From Achromobacter mucicolens (GTDB lineage Bacteria; Pseudomonadota; Gammaproteobacteria; Burkholderiales; Burkholderiaceae_B): a stretch of DNA of 64,000 nucleotides. The DNA lies in contig NZ_CADIJP010000007.1 of NCBI RefSeq assembly GCF_902859725.1, positions 186,001 to 250,000 on the forward strand, in the 5' to 3' direction. The position numbers and the translations under genes are program-made. This document shows positions 40,775-51,875 of this stretch, one piece after another (the first letter of the stretch is position 1; every line of letters starts with the position of its first letter). The notes beneath the pieces are model-generated. The model saw nothing but the letters and a program-made list of their open reading frames with translations, ran no database searches and was not told where the DNA came from.

Positions 40775-42946
40775 GTGAAGTCCGATAAAGACACGATCCA
40801 CGCCGGCAAGCGCCGGTTCCTGCGCAACGCCGCTGCCTCAACTGCGGGCCTCACCGCGCTGTCGATGTTCCCGCCGGCGATCCGCCGCGCGCTCGCCATT
40901 CCCGCCAATAACCGCACCGGCACCATCAACGACGTCGAGCACGTGGTCATCCTGATGCAGGAGAACCGCTCGTTCGACATGTACTTCGGCACGTTCAAGG
41001 GCGTGCGAGGCTTTGGCGACCGCATCACCATCCCGCTGCCGCAGGACCGCTCGGTCTGGGAGCAGACCAACGGCACACGCGTCGTCATGCCGTATCACCT
41101 GGACAGCACGCAGGGCAACGCCCAGCGCGTGGCCGGCACGCCCCACGACTACGTGGATGCGCAGATGGCCTGGGACGGCGGCCGCATGTATCAATGGCCC
41201 CGCTACAAGCAGAACCAGTCGATGGGCTACTACCGCCAGAAGGAAGTCGAGTTCCAGTTCGCGCTGGCCGACGCCTTCACCCTGTGCGACGCCTATCACT
41301 GTTCCACCCACGGCGGCACCAACACCAACCGCCTCTTTCACTGGACCGGCACCAACGATCCGCTGGCGCAGGGTAACGGCCCGTCGACCCGCAACCAATG
41401 GGACAGCCTGGGCGCCTCGAACATCGGCTGGACCTGGAAGACGTATCCGGAACGCCTGCAGGAAAACGGCGTGACGTGGAAGGTCTACCAGAACCTGCCG
41501 GAGAACTTCGGCGACAACCCGCTGGCCGGCTTCCAGCAATACCGCCGCGCCAACGAACTGGCGGGCAACGGCAGCAACGGCGCGCCTTATCCGGCCTGGA
41601 CGCCCAGCATGGACGCGGCCAATCCGCTCTACAAGGGCACCGCCAACACGATGCCGGACGGCGGCTTCCTGCAGGCGCTGCGCGACGACGCGATGAACGG
41701 CACGCTGCCGCAGGTGTCATGGATCGTGGCGCCGGCAACCTACTCCGAGCACCCCGGCCCCTCCAGCCCCGTGCAGGGCGCCTGGTACATCCAGGAAACG
41801 CTTGACGCGCTGACCGCCAATCCGGACGTCTGGAGCAAGACCGTCCTGCTCATCAACTTCGACGAGAACGACGGCTACTTCGATCACGTGCCGCCGCCCG
41901 CCGCGCCCTCGCTGAATACCGATGGCTCGATGGCCGGCGCCTCCACCGTCAACACCGACCTGGAGCGCCACACGCACGCGTCCGCCCAGGACGCCGCCGA
42001 CAACCGCGTCTACGGCCCCGGCCCCCGCGTGCCGATGTACGTCGTGTCGCCCTGGAGCCGCGGCGGCTGGGTCAATTCCCAGGCCTTCGACCACACTTCC
42101 GTGCTGCAATTCCTGGAAGCCCGCTTCGGCGTGAAGGAAGAGAACATCAGCCCGTGGCGCCGCGCCGTGCTGGGCGACCTGACCTCGGCCTTCAACTTCG
42201 CCACGCCCAACGACGAAAAACTGCCCGACCTGAACATCCTGACCCGCAGCGGATCGGACCAGGAACGCGCCGCGCAGGAAGCGCTGACCGCCGTGCCGCT
42301 GCCCGATCCGTCCACGCAGGCCAAGGGCGTGCAGGAGCCCGGCGTGCGTTATTCCCGCGCCTTGCCGTACGAGCTGCACGCGAGCGGCCGCAGCCAGCCG
42401 GGCACCGGCAACATGTGGCTGGTGTTTTCAAACACCGGCAAGCAGGCCGCGGTGTTCCATGTGTATGACCGCCTGCATCTGGACCGCCTGCCGCGCCGCT
42501 ACACCGTGGAGCCGGGCAAGCAGCTCGAAGGCAGCTGGGACACGGCGGCCGACGGCGGCAAGTACGACCTGTGGGTGCTGGGCCCCAACGGCTGGCACCG
42601 CCATTTCGCCGGCGACGTGGCGCATGACCGCACGGCGCAGCAGGATGCCGAGATCCGCGTCTGCTACGACATCGCCAATGGCGACGTCTACGTCAGCTTC
42701 ATCAACGCCGGCAAGACCCCGTGCACCTTTGAAGTCACGCCCAATGCGTATTACGCCAACCACGAGCGCTGGACCTTCACGGTCGCGGCGGGTGCGCAGG
42801 TCGAGCAGCATTGGGCGCTGGCGGGCAGCCACGCGTGGTACGACTTCACGGTGCGGCTTGCCGAGGATCCGTCGTGGCTGCGCCGCTTTGCCGGCCGCGT
42901 CGAAACCGGCAAGGCGTCCGTGACCGATCCGGCCATGGCGATGTAA
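40775..42946 (+). CDS. Tat-exported phospholipase C, phosphocholine-specific type
   Basis: The protein is 723 residues from a GTG at 40775 with AGGA 9-12 bp upstream. The Tat signal is GKRRFLRNAAASTAGLTALS (RR at 13-14). The catalytic part has HVVILMQENRSFDMYFGTFKG (metal ligands E63/N64), HGGTNTNRLFHWTG around the nucleophile threonine, and LLINFDENDGYFDHVPPP. Two C-terminal beta domains of the PlcH/PlcN kind follow (YELHASGRSQPG, and VCYDIANGDVYVSFINAG). Such enzymes hydrolyse phosphatidylcholine or phosphatidylserine and, in Pseudomonas, are exported by Tat then type II secretion. The adjoining gsp locus fits that route. Confidence 0.9.
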   Translation: MKSDKDTIHAGKRRFLRNAAASTAGLTALSMFPPAIRRALAIPANNRTGTINDVEHVVILMQENRSFDMYFGTFKGVRGFGDRITIPLPQDRSVWEQTNGTRVVMPYHLDSTQGNAQRVAGTPHDYVDAQMAWDGGRMYQWPRYKQNQSMGYYRQKEVEFQFALADAFTLCDAYHCSTHGGTNTNRLFHWTGTNDPLAQGNGPSTRNQWDSLGASNIGWTWKTYPERLQENGVTWKVYQNLPENFGDNPLAGFQQYRRANELAGNGSNGAPYPAWTPSMDAANPLYKGTANTMPDGGFLQALRDDAMNGTLPQVSWIVAPATYSEHPGPSSPVQGAWYIQETLDALTANPDVWSKTVLLINFDENDGYFDHVPPPAAPSLNTDGSMAGASTVNTDLERHTHASAQDAADNRVYGPGPRVPMYVVSPWSRGGWVNSQAFDHTSVLQFLEARFGVKEENISPWRRAVLGDLTSAFNFATPNDEKLPDLNILTRSGSDQERAAQEALTAVPLPDPSTQAKGVQEPGVRYSRALPYELHASGRSQPGTGNMWLVFSNTGKQAAVFHVYDRLHLDRLPRRYTVEPGKQLEGSWDTAADGGKYDLWVLGPNGWHRHFAGDVAHDRTAQQDAEIRVCYDIANGDVYVSFINAGKTPCTFEVTPNAYYANHERWTFTVAAGAQVEQHWALAGSHAWYDFTVRLAEDPSWLRRFAGRVETGKASVTDPAMAM

Positions 42947-42949
42947 ACG

Positions 42950-43852
42950 TCACGCGGGGGTCTGCGGTTCGCGTGCGCGGAAGGCCTGCGCGCACGCCTC
43001 GCAGATCGCCGCCGTGATGCCCTGGCGGGCGTGTTCTCGGCGTTCCAGCATCCCGATGGAACGGGACAGCGGTCCCAGGTCGTCGGGCAGGTGGAAGATC
43101 CGCAACTCCGGACTGTGCTGCCAGTTCGCGCCGTTGATCAGCGGCAGCAGCGTCACGCCGACTTCCTGGCGCACCAGTTCCACCAGCGTCTCGATCGCGT
43201 TCAGTTCCAGGAAATCATTGACCGGCACCGCCATCCGGCGCAGCAGCCGGTCGATCTGCAGCCCGGTGCGCTGGGTGCGGTCAAAGCGCAGGAACGGATT
43301 GCCCGCCAGCACCTCGCGGGCGTCCTTGCCGGCCGCCGAGCGCGGGGCGATCACCACCATCTGTTCTTCATAGAGTGCGGTCCAGCGCGTGCTGGCCATC
43401 TTGCGCCCGGCTTCCACCAGGAACGCCGCATCCAGCTCGCCGTCCTCGACCTTGCCCGCCAGCTCGCTGGCCTTGCCCGACAGGATGCGCACGTCCAGCT
43501 TGGGGTGGGCCTTTTTCAATCCCGAGATGACCTTCGATAGTGTCCCCATGCAGGACACGATGCTGCCCACCGACACGGACCCGGCCAATTCGCCGGGCGC
43601 GGTGTTCGGCCGCCGCAGTCTGTCGTATAAATCAAGCAAGTGCTTGATTTCAGGAAGCAATTCGCGCCCGGCCGCGTTCAGGATGGCCAGGCGCCCGCTG
43701 CGGTCGAAAAGTTCTCGTCCCAGCTCGGCTTCCAGCGAGCGCATCTGAAAGCTGACGGCCGCCTGCGTCAGGGCCACCTGCTCGGCCGCTTCCGAGAAGG
43801 AACCGTGGTGCGCGACTGCCAGAAACGTGCGCATGAAACGGATCGTACTCAT
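42950..43852 (-). CDS. LysR-family transcriptional regulator
   Basis: The protein is 300 residues from the ATG at 43852 (MSTIRFMRTFLAVAHHGSFSEAAEQVALTQAAVSFQMRSLE, the winged helix-turn-helix). A substrate-binding-like effector domain follows (SVSVGSIVSCMGTLSKVISGLKKAHPKLDVRILSGKASEL). It is divergent from the gamma-glutamyltransferase gene, with a 92-bp AT-rich gap containing a palindrome, and is the natural candidate to control the transferase and importer genes. It converges on the phospholipase gene 3 bp away. Confidence 0.92.
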   Translation of the reverse strand: MSTIRFMRTFLAVAHHGSFSEAAEQVALTQAAVSFQMRSLEAELGRELFDRSGRLAILNAAGRELLPEIKHLLDLYDRLRRPNTAPGELAGSVSVGSIVSCMGTLSKVISGLKKAHPKLDVRILSGKASELAGKVEDGELDAAFLVEAGRKMASTRWTALYEEQMVVIAPRSAAGKDAREVLAGNPFLRFDRTQRTGLQIDRLLRRMAVPVNDFLELNAIETLVELVRQEVGVTLLPLINGANWQHSPELRIFHLPDDLGPLSRSIGMLERREHARQGITAAICEACAQAFRAREPQTPA

Positions 43853-43879
43853 AAAAAATTCTTTTATGACGGAACAAAA

Positions 43880-43892
43880 AATCAAATTGATT
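43880..43892. promoter_or_regulatory. palindrome AATCAA-A-TTGATT, candidate LysR site
   Basis: Two perfect 6-bp arms around one base lie in the AT-rich divergent gap between the LysR and gamma-glutamyltransferase genes, a typical place for a LysR binding site. Confidence 0.5.
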
Positions 43893-43944
43893 TAATTAAA
43901 GCACGAGAGTAACTTCGCCCGCTTAACCTTTTGAGACCCGCCAC

Positions 43945-45573
43945 ATGAAAACCTTCGACTGGGCCAACCCGTATCCTTCCGTCCGCATTCCGCTGTTTGC
44001 CCGCAACGTGGTCTCCACGTCGCACCCGCTGGCTGCCCAGGCGGGGCTGCGCATGCTGCTCAAGGGCGGCAACGCCGTGGACGCCGCCATCGCGGCCGCG
44101 GCCACGATCGTCCTGGTCGAACCGGTTTCCTGCGGCCTGGGCGGCGACTGCTTTGCCATCGTCTGGGACGGCAAGGAACTGCACGGCCTGAACTCGTCGG
44201 GCGTCGCGCCCGCCGCATGGAACACCGAATACTTCAAGCGCAAGTACGGCACCGACGCCAATGGCCTGGCCATCCAGCCCAAGCGCGGCTGGGACGCGGT
44301 CACGGTTCCCGGCGTGGTGGCCGGCTGGGCCGCGCTGCATGAAAAGCTGGGCAAGCTGCCGTTCGAACAACTGTTCGAACCCGCCATCGAGATCGCCGAA
44401 CGCGGCTATGCCGTGCCGCCCGTCGTGGCGCACAAGTGGGCCGCCGCCGCCGAGGAACTGAAGTCGCAGCCCGGATACGCCCAGGCCTTCCTGCCCGAAG
44501 GCCGCGCGCCCAAGGTCGGCGAGCACTTCCGCTTCCCCGACGCCGCCAACACGCTGCGCCGTATCGCCGAATCCAAGGGCCGCGACTTCTACGAAGGCGA
44601 ACTGGCCGAGCGCATCGCCGCCTTCAGCAAGGAATGCGGCGGCGCGATGACGCTGGAAGACCTGCGCGGCTACCGTCCGGAATGGGTCAAGCCCATCTCC
44701 AAGTCCTATCGCGGCTACGAGCTGCACGAAATCCCGCCGAACGGGCAGGGCATCGCCGCGCTGATCGCGCTGGGCATCGTCGAACGCTTCGACATGGCCG
44801 ACATCCCCGTGGATTCGGTGCAATCGCAGCACATCCAGATCGAAGCCATGAAGCTGGCCTTCGCCGACCTGTACAAGTACGTCGCCGACCCCCGAGCCAT
44901 GCAGGTCACGCCCGAGCAAATGCTGTCGGACGCCTACCTGGACAGCCGCGCCAAGCTGATCCGCCTGGACCAGGCCACCCATTTCGAGGCCGGCCGTCCG
45001 CACGCGGGCGGCACCATCTACCTGACCGCCGCCGACGAAAACGGCATGATGATCTCGTTCATCCAGTCCAACTACATGGGCTTCGGGTCGGGCGTGGTCG
45101 TGCCGGGCACGGGCATCAGCATGCAGAACCGCGGCGTGGGCTTCTCCATGGATCCCAAGTCGGCCAACGTGGTCGAAGGCGGCAAGCGTCCGTTCCACAC
45201 CATCATCCCGGGTTTCCTCACGCGCGGCGGCAAGCCGGTCATGAGCTTTGGCGTCATGGGCGGCGACATGCAGCCCCAGGGCCACATGCAGACCGTGGTC
45301 CGCATGATCGACTACCACCAGAACCCGCAGGCCGCATGCTGCGCTCCGCGCTGGAAGGTCAACCGCGACTTCACGCTCGACATCGAGACCAATATGAAGG
45401 CTTCTACGATTGCGGGACTGAAAGACCTGGGGCATGCTTTGAAATCCGTTGACGATCCGTACATGGATTTCGGCGCCGGCCAATTCATCTGGCGCATGTC
45501 CGAAAACGACAACGAACTGGGTTACGTCGCCGCCAGCGACAGCCGTCGCGACGGCCAGGCGGTGGGCTTCTAA
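43945..45573 (+). CDS. gamma-glutamyltransferase, cytoplasmic YwrD-like
   Basis: The protein has 542 residues with no signal peptide, unlike periplasmic Ggt. Conserved blocks are KGGNAVDAAIAAAATIVLVEPVSCGLGGDCFAI, LPPNGQGI-like IPPNGQGIAALIAL, and AGGTIYLTAADENGMMISFIQSNYMGFGSG. The predicted autoprocessing and catalytic threonine is T357 in HAGGTIYLT. The protein self-cleaves there into two subunits and removes gamma-glutamyl groups from glutathione or related compounds. The following genes encode a glutathione/peptide-type ABC importer, suggesting that imported gamma-glutamyl compounds are hydrolysed inside the cell. Confidence 0.9.
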   Translation: MKTFDWANPYPSVRIPLFARNVVSTSHPLAAQAGLRMLLKGGNAVDAAIAAAATIVLVEPVSCGLGGDCFAIVWDGKELHGLNSSGVAPAAWNTEYFKRKYGTDANGLAIQPKRGWDAVTVPGVVAGWAALHEKLGKLPFEQLFEPAIEIAERGYAVPPVVAHKWAAAAEELKSQPGYAQAFLPEGRAPKVGEHFRFPDAANTLRRIAESKGRDFYEGELAERIAAFSKECGGAMTLEDLRGYRPEWVKPISKSYRGYELHEIPPNGQGIAALIALGIVERFDMADIPVDSVQSQHIQIEAMKLAFADLYKYVADPRAMQVTPEQMLSDAYLDSRAKLIRLDQATHFEAGRPHAGGTIYLTAADENGMMISFIQSNYMGFGSGVVVPGTGISMQNRGVGFSMDPKSANVVEGGKRPFHTIIPGFLTRGGKPVMSFGVMGGDMQPQGHMQTVVRMIDYHQNPQAACCAPRWKVNRDFTLDIETNMKASTIAGLKDLGHALKSVDDPYMDFGAGQFIWRMSENDNELGYVAASDSRRDGQAVGF

Positions 45574-45620
45574 AGCGCTTCCTTAAACCGGCAAATGCAG
45601 CAACAAGGGGAATAAACACA

Positions 45621-47132
45621 ATGAAACGCTTGACCATGACCTTCGGCGCCAGCCTGCTGGCGCTGGCCGCCGGCGCCGCCAGCGCCCAGAACATCCGCAT
45701 CGGCCTGCAGGAAGATCCCGACGTCCTGGATCCGCACCGCGCCCGCACCTACGTGGGCCGCATCGTGTTCACGTCGCTGTGCGACAAGCTGGTGGACATC
45801 GATCCCAAACTGCACTTCGTGCCGCAACTGGCCACCTCGTGGTCGTTCAGCGACGACAACAAGGTGCTGACCTTCAAGCTGCGCGACGACGCGTCGTTCC
45901 ACGACGGCACCAAGTTCGATGCGGCCGCGGCCAAGGCCAACCTGGACCGCGCCATGAGCCTGCCCGACAGCCTGCGCAAGGGCGAGCTCCGTTCGGTCGC
46001 CAAGGTCGACGCGCCGGACGCCACCACGCTGGTGCTCACCCTGAAGGAACCGGACGCCACGCTGCTCGCGCAGCTGTCCGACCGCGCCGGCATGATGCTG
46101 TCGCCCAAGACCTTCTCGGACGACGTCGCCGCCGTGGGCCGCAAGCCCATCTGCTCGGGTCCGTACAAGTTCGTCGAACGCATCCAGAACGACCGCATCG
46201 TTCTCGAAAAATTCGACCAGTACTACGGCGCCAAGGATTACGCCTTCAAGCGCCTGACGTTCCTGCCCATCCCGGACACCACCGTGCGCCTGTCCAACCT
46301 GCGCGCCGGCGACCTGGACATGCTGGAACGCTTGAATCCGTCCGACGCCCCGCAGGTCAAGACCGACGCCAACCTGACGTTCGCACCGGTCGCGGGCCTG
46401 GGCTTTCAGCAGTTCATGTTCAACGTGGGCAACGGCAAGCGCGCCGAAGACAACCCGTTCAAGAACAAGCTGGTGCGCCAGGCATTCCAGTACGCGATCG
46501 ACCGCAACGCCATCAACGAAGTGGCCGGCGGCGGCATCTTTGAACCGGCCCAGCAGCCGTTCCCGCCCGCCAGCCCCTATCACAGCGACAAGTTCCCCGT
46601 CACCCAGCGCGACGTGGCCAAGTCCAAGAGCCTGCTCAAGCAGGCGGGCTTTGACCGCGTGAAGGCCGAGCTGGTGTTTGGCAACAACACCACCACCTCG
46701 TCCATCGCCGAGATCGTCCAGGCGATGGCCGCCGAGGCGGGCTTTGACCTGTCGCTGCGCCCGACCGAATACGCCGCGCTGCAAAAGGAAGCCTCGGGCG
46801 GCAACTTCCAGATCGTGATGCTGGGTTGGTCCGGCCGGGTCGATCCCGACGGCAACATCCACGCCTTCGTCACCTGCAAGGGCGCGCTGAACGACGGCCA
46901 CTACTGCAATCCTGAAGTCGACAAGCTGCTCAACCAGGCGCGCACGGTGCCGGACGAGGCCAAGCGCAAGGCCATCTACGACCAGGCGCAGACCATCATC
47001 CAGGACGAACTGCCCGGCGTGTACAACTACTACCAGCCGTGGCCCTTCGTCATGAGCAAGAAGGTCCAGGGTTTCACTCCCTACCCGGACGGTATGATCC
47101 GGCTCAAGGGCGTGACGTTCGCGCAGAAGTAA
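45621..47132 (+). CDS. ABC importer substrate-binding protein, dipeptide/glutathione type
   Basis: The protein has 503 residues. The signal peptide is MKRLTMTFGASLLALAAGAASA-QN. Family 5 binding-protein features are IRIGLQEDPDVLDPHRARTYVGRIVFTSLCDKLVDIDP, FKLRDDASFHDGTKFDA, CSGPYKFVERIQ and LGWSGRVDPDGNIHAFVTC. It acts in the periplasm and delivers to the permeases encoded next. Its length is close to E. coli GsiB (512), and the whole cluster composition matches the Gsi glutathione importer, though other dipeptide-like ligands are possible. Confidence 0.88.
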   Translation: MKRLTMTFGASLLALAAGAASAQNIRIGLQEDPDVLDPHRARTYVGRIVFTSLCDKLVDIDPKLHFVPQLATSWSFSDDNKVLTFKLRDDASFHDGTKFDAAAAKANLDRAMSLPDSLRKGELRSVAKVDAPDATTLVLTLKEPDATLLAQLSDRAGMMLSPKTFSDDVAAVGRKPICSGPYKFVERIQNDRIVLEKFDQYYGAKDYAFKRLTFLPIPDTTVRLSNLRAGDLDMLERLNPSDAPQVKTDANLTFAPVAGLGFQQFMFNVGNGKRAEDNPFKNKLVRQAFQYAIDRNAINEVAGGGIFEPAQQPFPPASPYHSDKFPVTQRDVAKSKSLLKQAGFDRVKAELVFGNNTTTSSIAEIVQAMAAEAGFDLSLRPTEYAALQKEASGGNFQIVMLGWSGRVDPDGNIHAFVTCKGALNDGHYCNPEVDKLLNQARTVPDEAKRKAIYDQAQTIIQDELPGVYNYYQPWPFVMSKKVQGFTPYPDGMIRLKGVTFAQK

Positions 47133-47162
47133 TGTTGGGGCGGCAATCGACCGCCGCACCCG

Positions 47163-47191
47163 CCGGACGCGCCTTGCGCGTCCGGTTGTCG
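47163..47191 (+). terminator. hairpin between binding-protein and permease genes (attenuator-like)
   Basis: A perfect 10-bp stem CCGGACGCGC/GCGCGTCCGG with a 3-base loop is followed by TTGTCGTTTG. Placed inside the operon, it may cause partial termination or protect the 3' end of the binding-protein transcript. Confidence 0.6.
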
Positions 47192-47261
47192 TTTGCGGCG
47201 GACGCGCATCGTCCCTTGTCCGGCCGGCGCCGTCCGTCGTTCCTGTCTTACGGTTTTCCTC

Positions 47262-48206
47262 ATGCTTAAACTCATCTTGCGCCGCGTGATCGTCGCGATC
47301 CCGACACTGATATTGGTGTCGATGATCGTGTTCATGCTGCAGAAAATCCTGCCCGGCGATCCGGTGCTGACCCTGGCCGGCGAAGAGCGCGACCCGGCCG
47401 TGCTGGACTACCTGCGCGACAAATACCGCCTGAACGACCCGTTGCCGATGCAGTACGCGGCCTGGGCCGGGCAGGTGCTGCAAGGCGACCTGGGCAAGTC
47501 CCTGCGCACCGACGTGCCCGTCACGACGCTGATCGCGCAAAAGCTGCCCGTCACCCTGCAACTGGCCGCCATGGCGATGTTCTTTGCGCTTTTGGTGGGC
47601 ATTCCCATGGGCATCATCGCCGCGGTGCGCAAGGGCAAGCCCGTCGAGATGGGCGCCAACATCGCGGCGCTCTCCGGCATGTCCATTCCCAATTTCTGGC
47701 TGGGCATCATCCTCATCATGGTGGTGTCGGTGCAGTGGAAGCTGCTGCCGGCCTCGGGCTACGTGTCGCCGTCCGAGGACTTCTGGCTGTCCATCAAGAC
47801 CATGCTGATGCCGTCGCTGGTGCTGTCCACCGCGATTGCCGCATACCTGATGCGGCACACCCGGTCTTCCATGCTGGAGGCGCTGTCCGCGGATTACGTG
47901 CGCACCGCCCGCGCCAAGGGCGTGTCGCCGCGCAGCGTGGTGCTGCGCCACGCGCTGCGCAATGCGCTCATGCCGATCGTCACGCTGGTCACGCTGCTGT
48001 TTGGCGAACTGCTGGCTGGCGCCGTGCTGACCGAACAGGTCTTCACGATCCCGGGCTTCGGCAAGCTGGTGGTCGACGCGGTGTTCACCCGCGACTACGC
48101 GGTGGTGCAGGGCGTGGTGCTCTGCGTGGCGGTGGGCTTCATCCTGATGAACCTGCTGGCCGACATCCTGTACATCCTGGTCAATCCCCGCCTGAGGCAC
48201 TCATGA
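47262..48206 (+). CDS. ABC importer permease, DppB/GsiC-like
   Basis: The protein is 314 residues from the ATG at 47262 (MLKLILRRVIVAIPTLILVSMIVFML). Six membrane segments are suggested. The family motifs are LPGDPV, LRDKYRLNDPLPMQY, and the EAA loop around SADYVRTARAKGVSPRSVVLRHALRNALMPIVT. It forms the membrane channel with the next gene product, whose start overlaps its stop by 4 bp. Confidence 0.92.
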   Translation: MLKLILRRVIVAIPTLILVSMIVFMLQKILPGDPVLTLAGEERDPAVLDYLRDKYRLNDPLPMQYAAWAGQVLQGDLGKSLRTDVPVTTLIAQKLPVTLQLAAMAMFFALLVGIPMGIIAAVRKGKPVEMGANIAALSGMSIPNFWLGIILIMVVSVQWKLLPASGYVSPSEDFWLSIKTMLMPSLVLSTAIAAYLMRHTRSSMLEALSADYVRTARAKGVSPRSVVLRHALRNALMPIVTLVTLLFGELLAGAVLTEQVFTIPGFGKLVVDAVFTRDYAVVQGVVLCVAVGFILMNLLADILYILVNPRLRHS

Positions 48207-49081
48207 GCGCAATTCCTGCAACGGCCGCAGCCGTCACGCCGCCCCGCAGCCGCAATCGCGCGTGGGCCAAGTTCAAACGCAACCGTATCGCGATGCTCGG
48301 CCTGGGCATCGTGCTGTTCTTCGTCTTGGTGGCCATCCTGGCCCCGTTCATCGTCAGCCAGGACCCCCTGCAAACCAGCTTCACCACCATCCGCAAGGCG
48401 CCGTCGGCGGCGCACTGGCTGGGCACGGACGAGCTGGGCCGGGACATCTACAGCCGCATGGTCTACGGCGCGCGCGCCTCGCTGATGGCGGGCCTGGTAT
48501 CGGTGCTGATCGCGCTGGTCGTAGGCGTGCCCTTTGGCCTGGCAGCCGGTTACTTCGGCGGCTGGACGGACAGCATCATCTCGCGCGCCACCGAGGCGCT
48601 GCTGGCGATCCCGTTCCTGATCCTGGCCATTGCGCTGGCCGCCTTCCTGGGGCCCAGCCTGACGAACGCAATGATCGCCATCGGCGTATCGGCGGCGCCC
48701 AAGTTCATCCGGTTGACCCGGGGGCAGGTGCTGGCGGTCAAGAACGAAGACTACGTGCAGAGCGCCCGCGCGCTGGGCGCTTCCGACCTGCGCATCATCG
48801 GCCGGCACGTATTTCCCAACGTCATGCCGCCGCTGATCGTGCAGGCCACGATCACCATCGCCACGGCCATCATCGCCGAGGCGAGCCTGTCCTTCCTGGG
48901 CCTGGGCCTGCAGCCGCCGACGCCGTCGTGGGGCTCGATGCTGAACACGGCCAAGAACTTCATGACCCAGGCGCCCTGGATGTCGATCTTCCCCGGATCG
49001 GCCATTTTCCTGGTGGTGCTGGGCTTCAATCTGCTGGGTGACGGGCTGCGCGACGCGCTCGATCCGCGTCAGGAAAAGTAA
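48203..49081 (+). CDS. ABC importer permease, DppC/GsiD-like
   Basis: The protein is 292 residues from the ATG at 48203. A cytoplasmic N-terminus is followed by a membrane helix ([23 protein letters not shown]), then [24 protein letters not shown] and the EAA loop [16 protein letters not shown]-like [27 protein letters not shown]. It pairs with the DppB-like permease. The fused ATPase gene begins 5 bp after the stop. Confidence 0.92.
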   Translation: MSAIPATAAAVTPPRSRNRAWAKFKRNRIAMLGLGIVLFFVLVAILAPFIVSQDPLQTSFTTIRKAPSAAHWLGTDELGRDIYSRMVYGARASLMAGLVSVLIALVVGVPFGLAAGYFGGWTDSIISRATEALLAIPFLILAIALAAFLGPSLTNAMIAIGVSAAPKFIRLTRGQVLAVKNEDYVQSARALGASDLRIIGRHVFPNVMPPLIVQATITIATAIIAEASLSFLGLGLQPPTPSWGSMLNTAKNFMTQAPWMSIFPGSAIFLVVLGFNLLGDGLRDALDPRQEK

Positions 49082-49086
49082 TCGAT

Positions 49087-50964
<1,878 letters not shown>

Positions 50965-51066
50965 GGCGGTGTCGGCTGGTTTGCTTGGTTGACTGGCTTT
51001 GATGTTGTTTGCTGTGTTTGCTGTATTTGCTGGCGGTGCTGTCGATGCTGGCGGCGGTCGGGGTTC

Positions 51067-51656
51067 TTAGGCCGCGGCCGGCGCCGGGCCGGGTGCGAGC
51101 GCGGGGCCACGATTGCGGTCCGGAGCCTTCGCTCCGGACTTGCCTAGGCGGCCCCCCCCTGCATCATCCTTGTATGGTGTAGGTGCGCCCTCTGCAGTGG
51201 GGAGGGCGCTGGGGTATGGGACGTCGTCATCCATCAGCCGGTAGGCGCCGGACTGCCACAACGAGAGCATCCCACCCCGCCTCGTTGGCGCCCTTCGGCG
51301 CCTGCCTTCGGATTCCCTCGGGCGCATCGACGCCCCGAGCTCGCACCCGGCCCGTCACCAGCCGCTCCGTTAGTTGCTGGCGCTGGGTGGCGGGGCGAGT
51401 TGGGTTCTTGCGTTTTTGCCGCGGGTGGGGTGGGGCGGAAGATCTTGCGGGGCCGCCAAAATCGGCCGCGCGGGCGGCCTTCTTTGGCGTTTGGGTGTCT
51501 TGCGTCGTGGTGATGACGCTGCGCGCTGGTGACGCGGTGCTTGTTGATAGACGCTTGCGCCGCCAGGTCTCTGACACCCTTACGAAATGCGCGTGATAGT
51601 GCAGCCGGCCTTCCCGGGTGTCTGACACCCATCCAAGCGCGGGTGTTCAAACACCC
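51067..51656 (-). repeat. dispersed structured repeat, copy B (inverted partner of copy A)
   Basis: The 911 bp between the ATPase gene and yaeQ is largely this repeat. On the minus strand the order matches copy A: palindromes GGGTGTTCAAACACCC (51641-51656) and GGGTGTCTGACACCC (51616-51630), GGCCGCCCGCGCGGCC (51479-51464), a CGTCGATGCGCCCGAGGGAATC block (about 51334-51313), then the 60-bp core (51159-51100). The core contains a perfect 9-bp hairpin GTCCGGAGC/GCTCCGGAC (51118-51139). Copy B has about 110 bp between blocks that copy A lacks. An 86-codon open frame across it (51067-51327, minus) is not considered a gene. Confidence 0.85.
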
Positions 51657-51665
51657 CGCCATCCA

Positions 51666-51815
51666 TCAGCGCTTTTCCAGCGCCAACCTCAACCCAAATG
51701 CAATAAACACCGCCCCGGTCACACGGTCCAGGCCGCGGGTGACTGCGGGCCGGGAAAGCCAGCGGGCCAGGGGGCGGGTGGCAGCGACCAGAAGGACGAA
51801 CCAGGCAGTAGCGCC
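51666..51815 (-). pseudogene. C-terminal remnant of a LysE/RhtB-family exporter
   Basis: On the minus strand about 49 residues read WFVLLVAATRPLARWL, then RVTGAVFIAFGLRLALEKR and a stop. This is the typical last transmembrane segment and end of LysE/RhtB amino-acid exporters (TGAVFIxxGLRLAL). No start or upstream membrane segments exist in the window; the sequence before it is the yaeQ upstream region. The gene end lies 10 bp from the outer palindrome of repeat B, so a rearrangement near the repeat probably removed the rest. Confidence 0.65.
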
Positions 51816-51875
51816 CCGCAGCGGGCGGTTATCATGGCGGCCTTCCCGCAATTCGCTTTTGAACGGACCTACGCC

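Noticed and set aside
47735-48202. Long extension upstream of the DppC-like permease frame
   Set aside because: Overlaps the DppB-like gene in another frame, and the ATG at 48203 gives the standard family N-terminus.
51067-51327. 86-codon open frame on the minus strand in repeat B
   Set aside because: Falls wholly in the dispersed repeat; copy A does not preserve the frame, and there is no ribosome-binding site or known domain.
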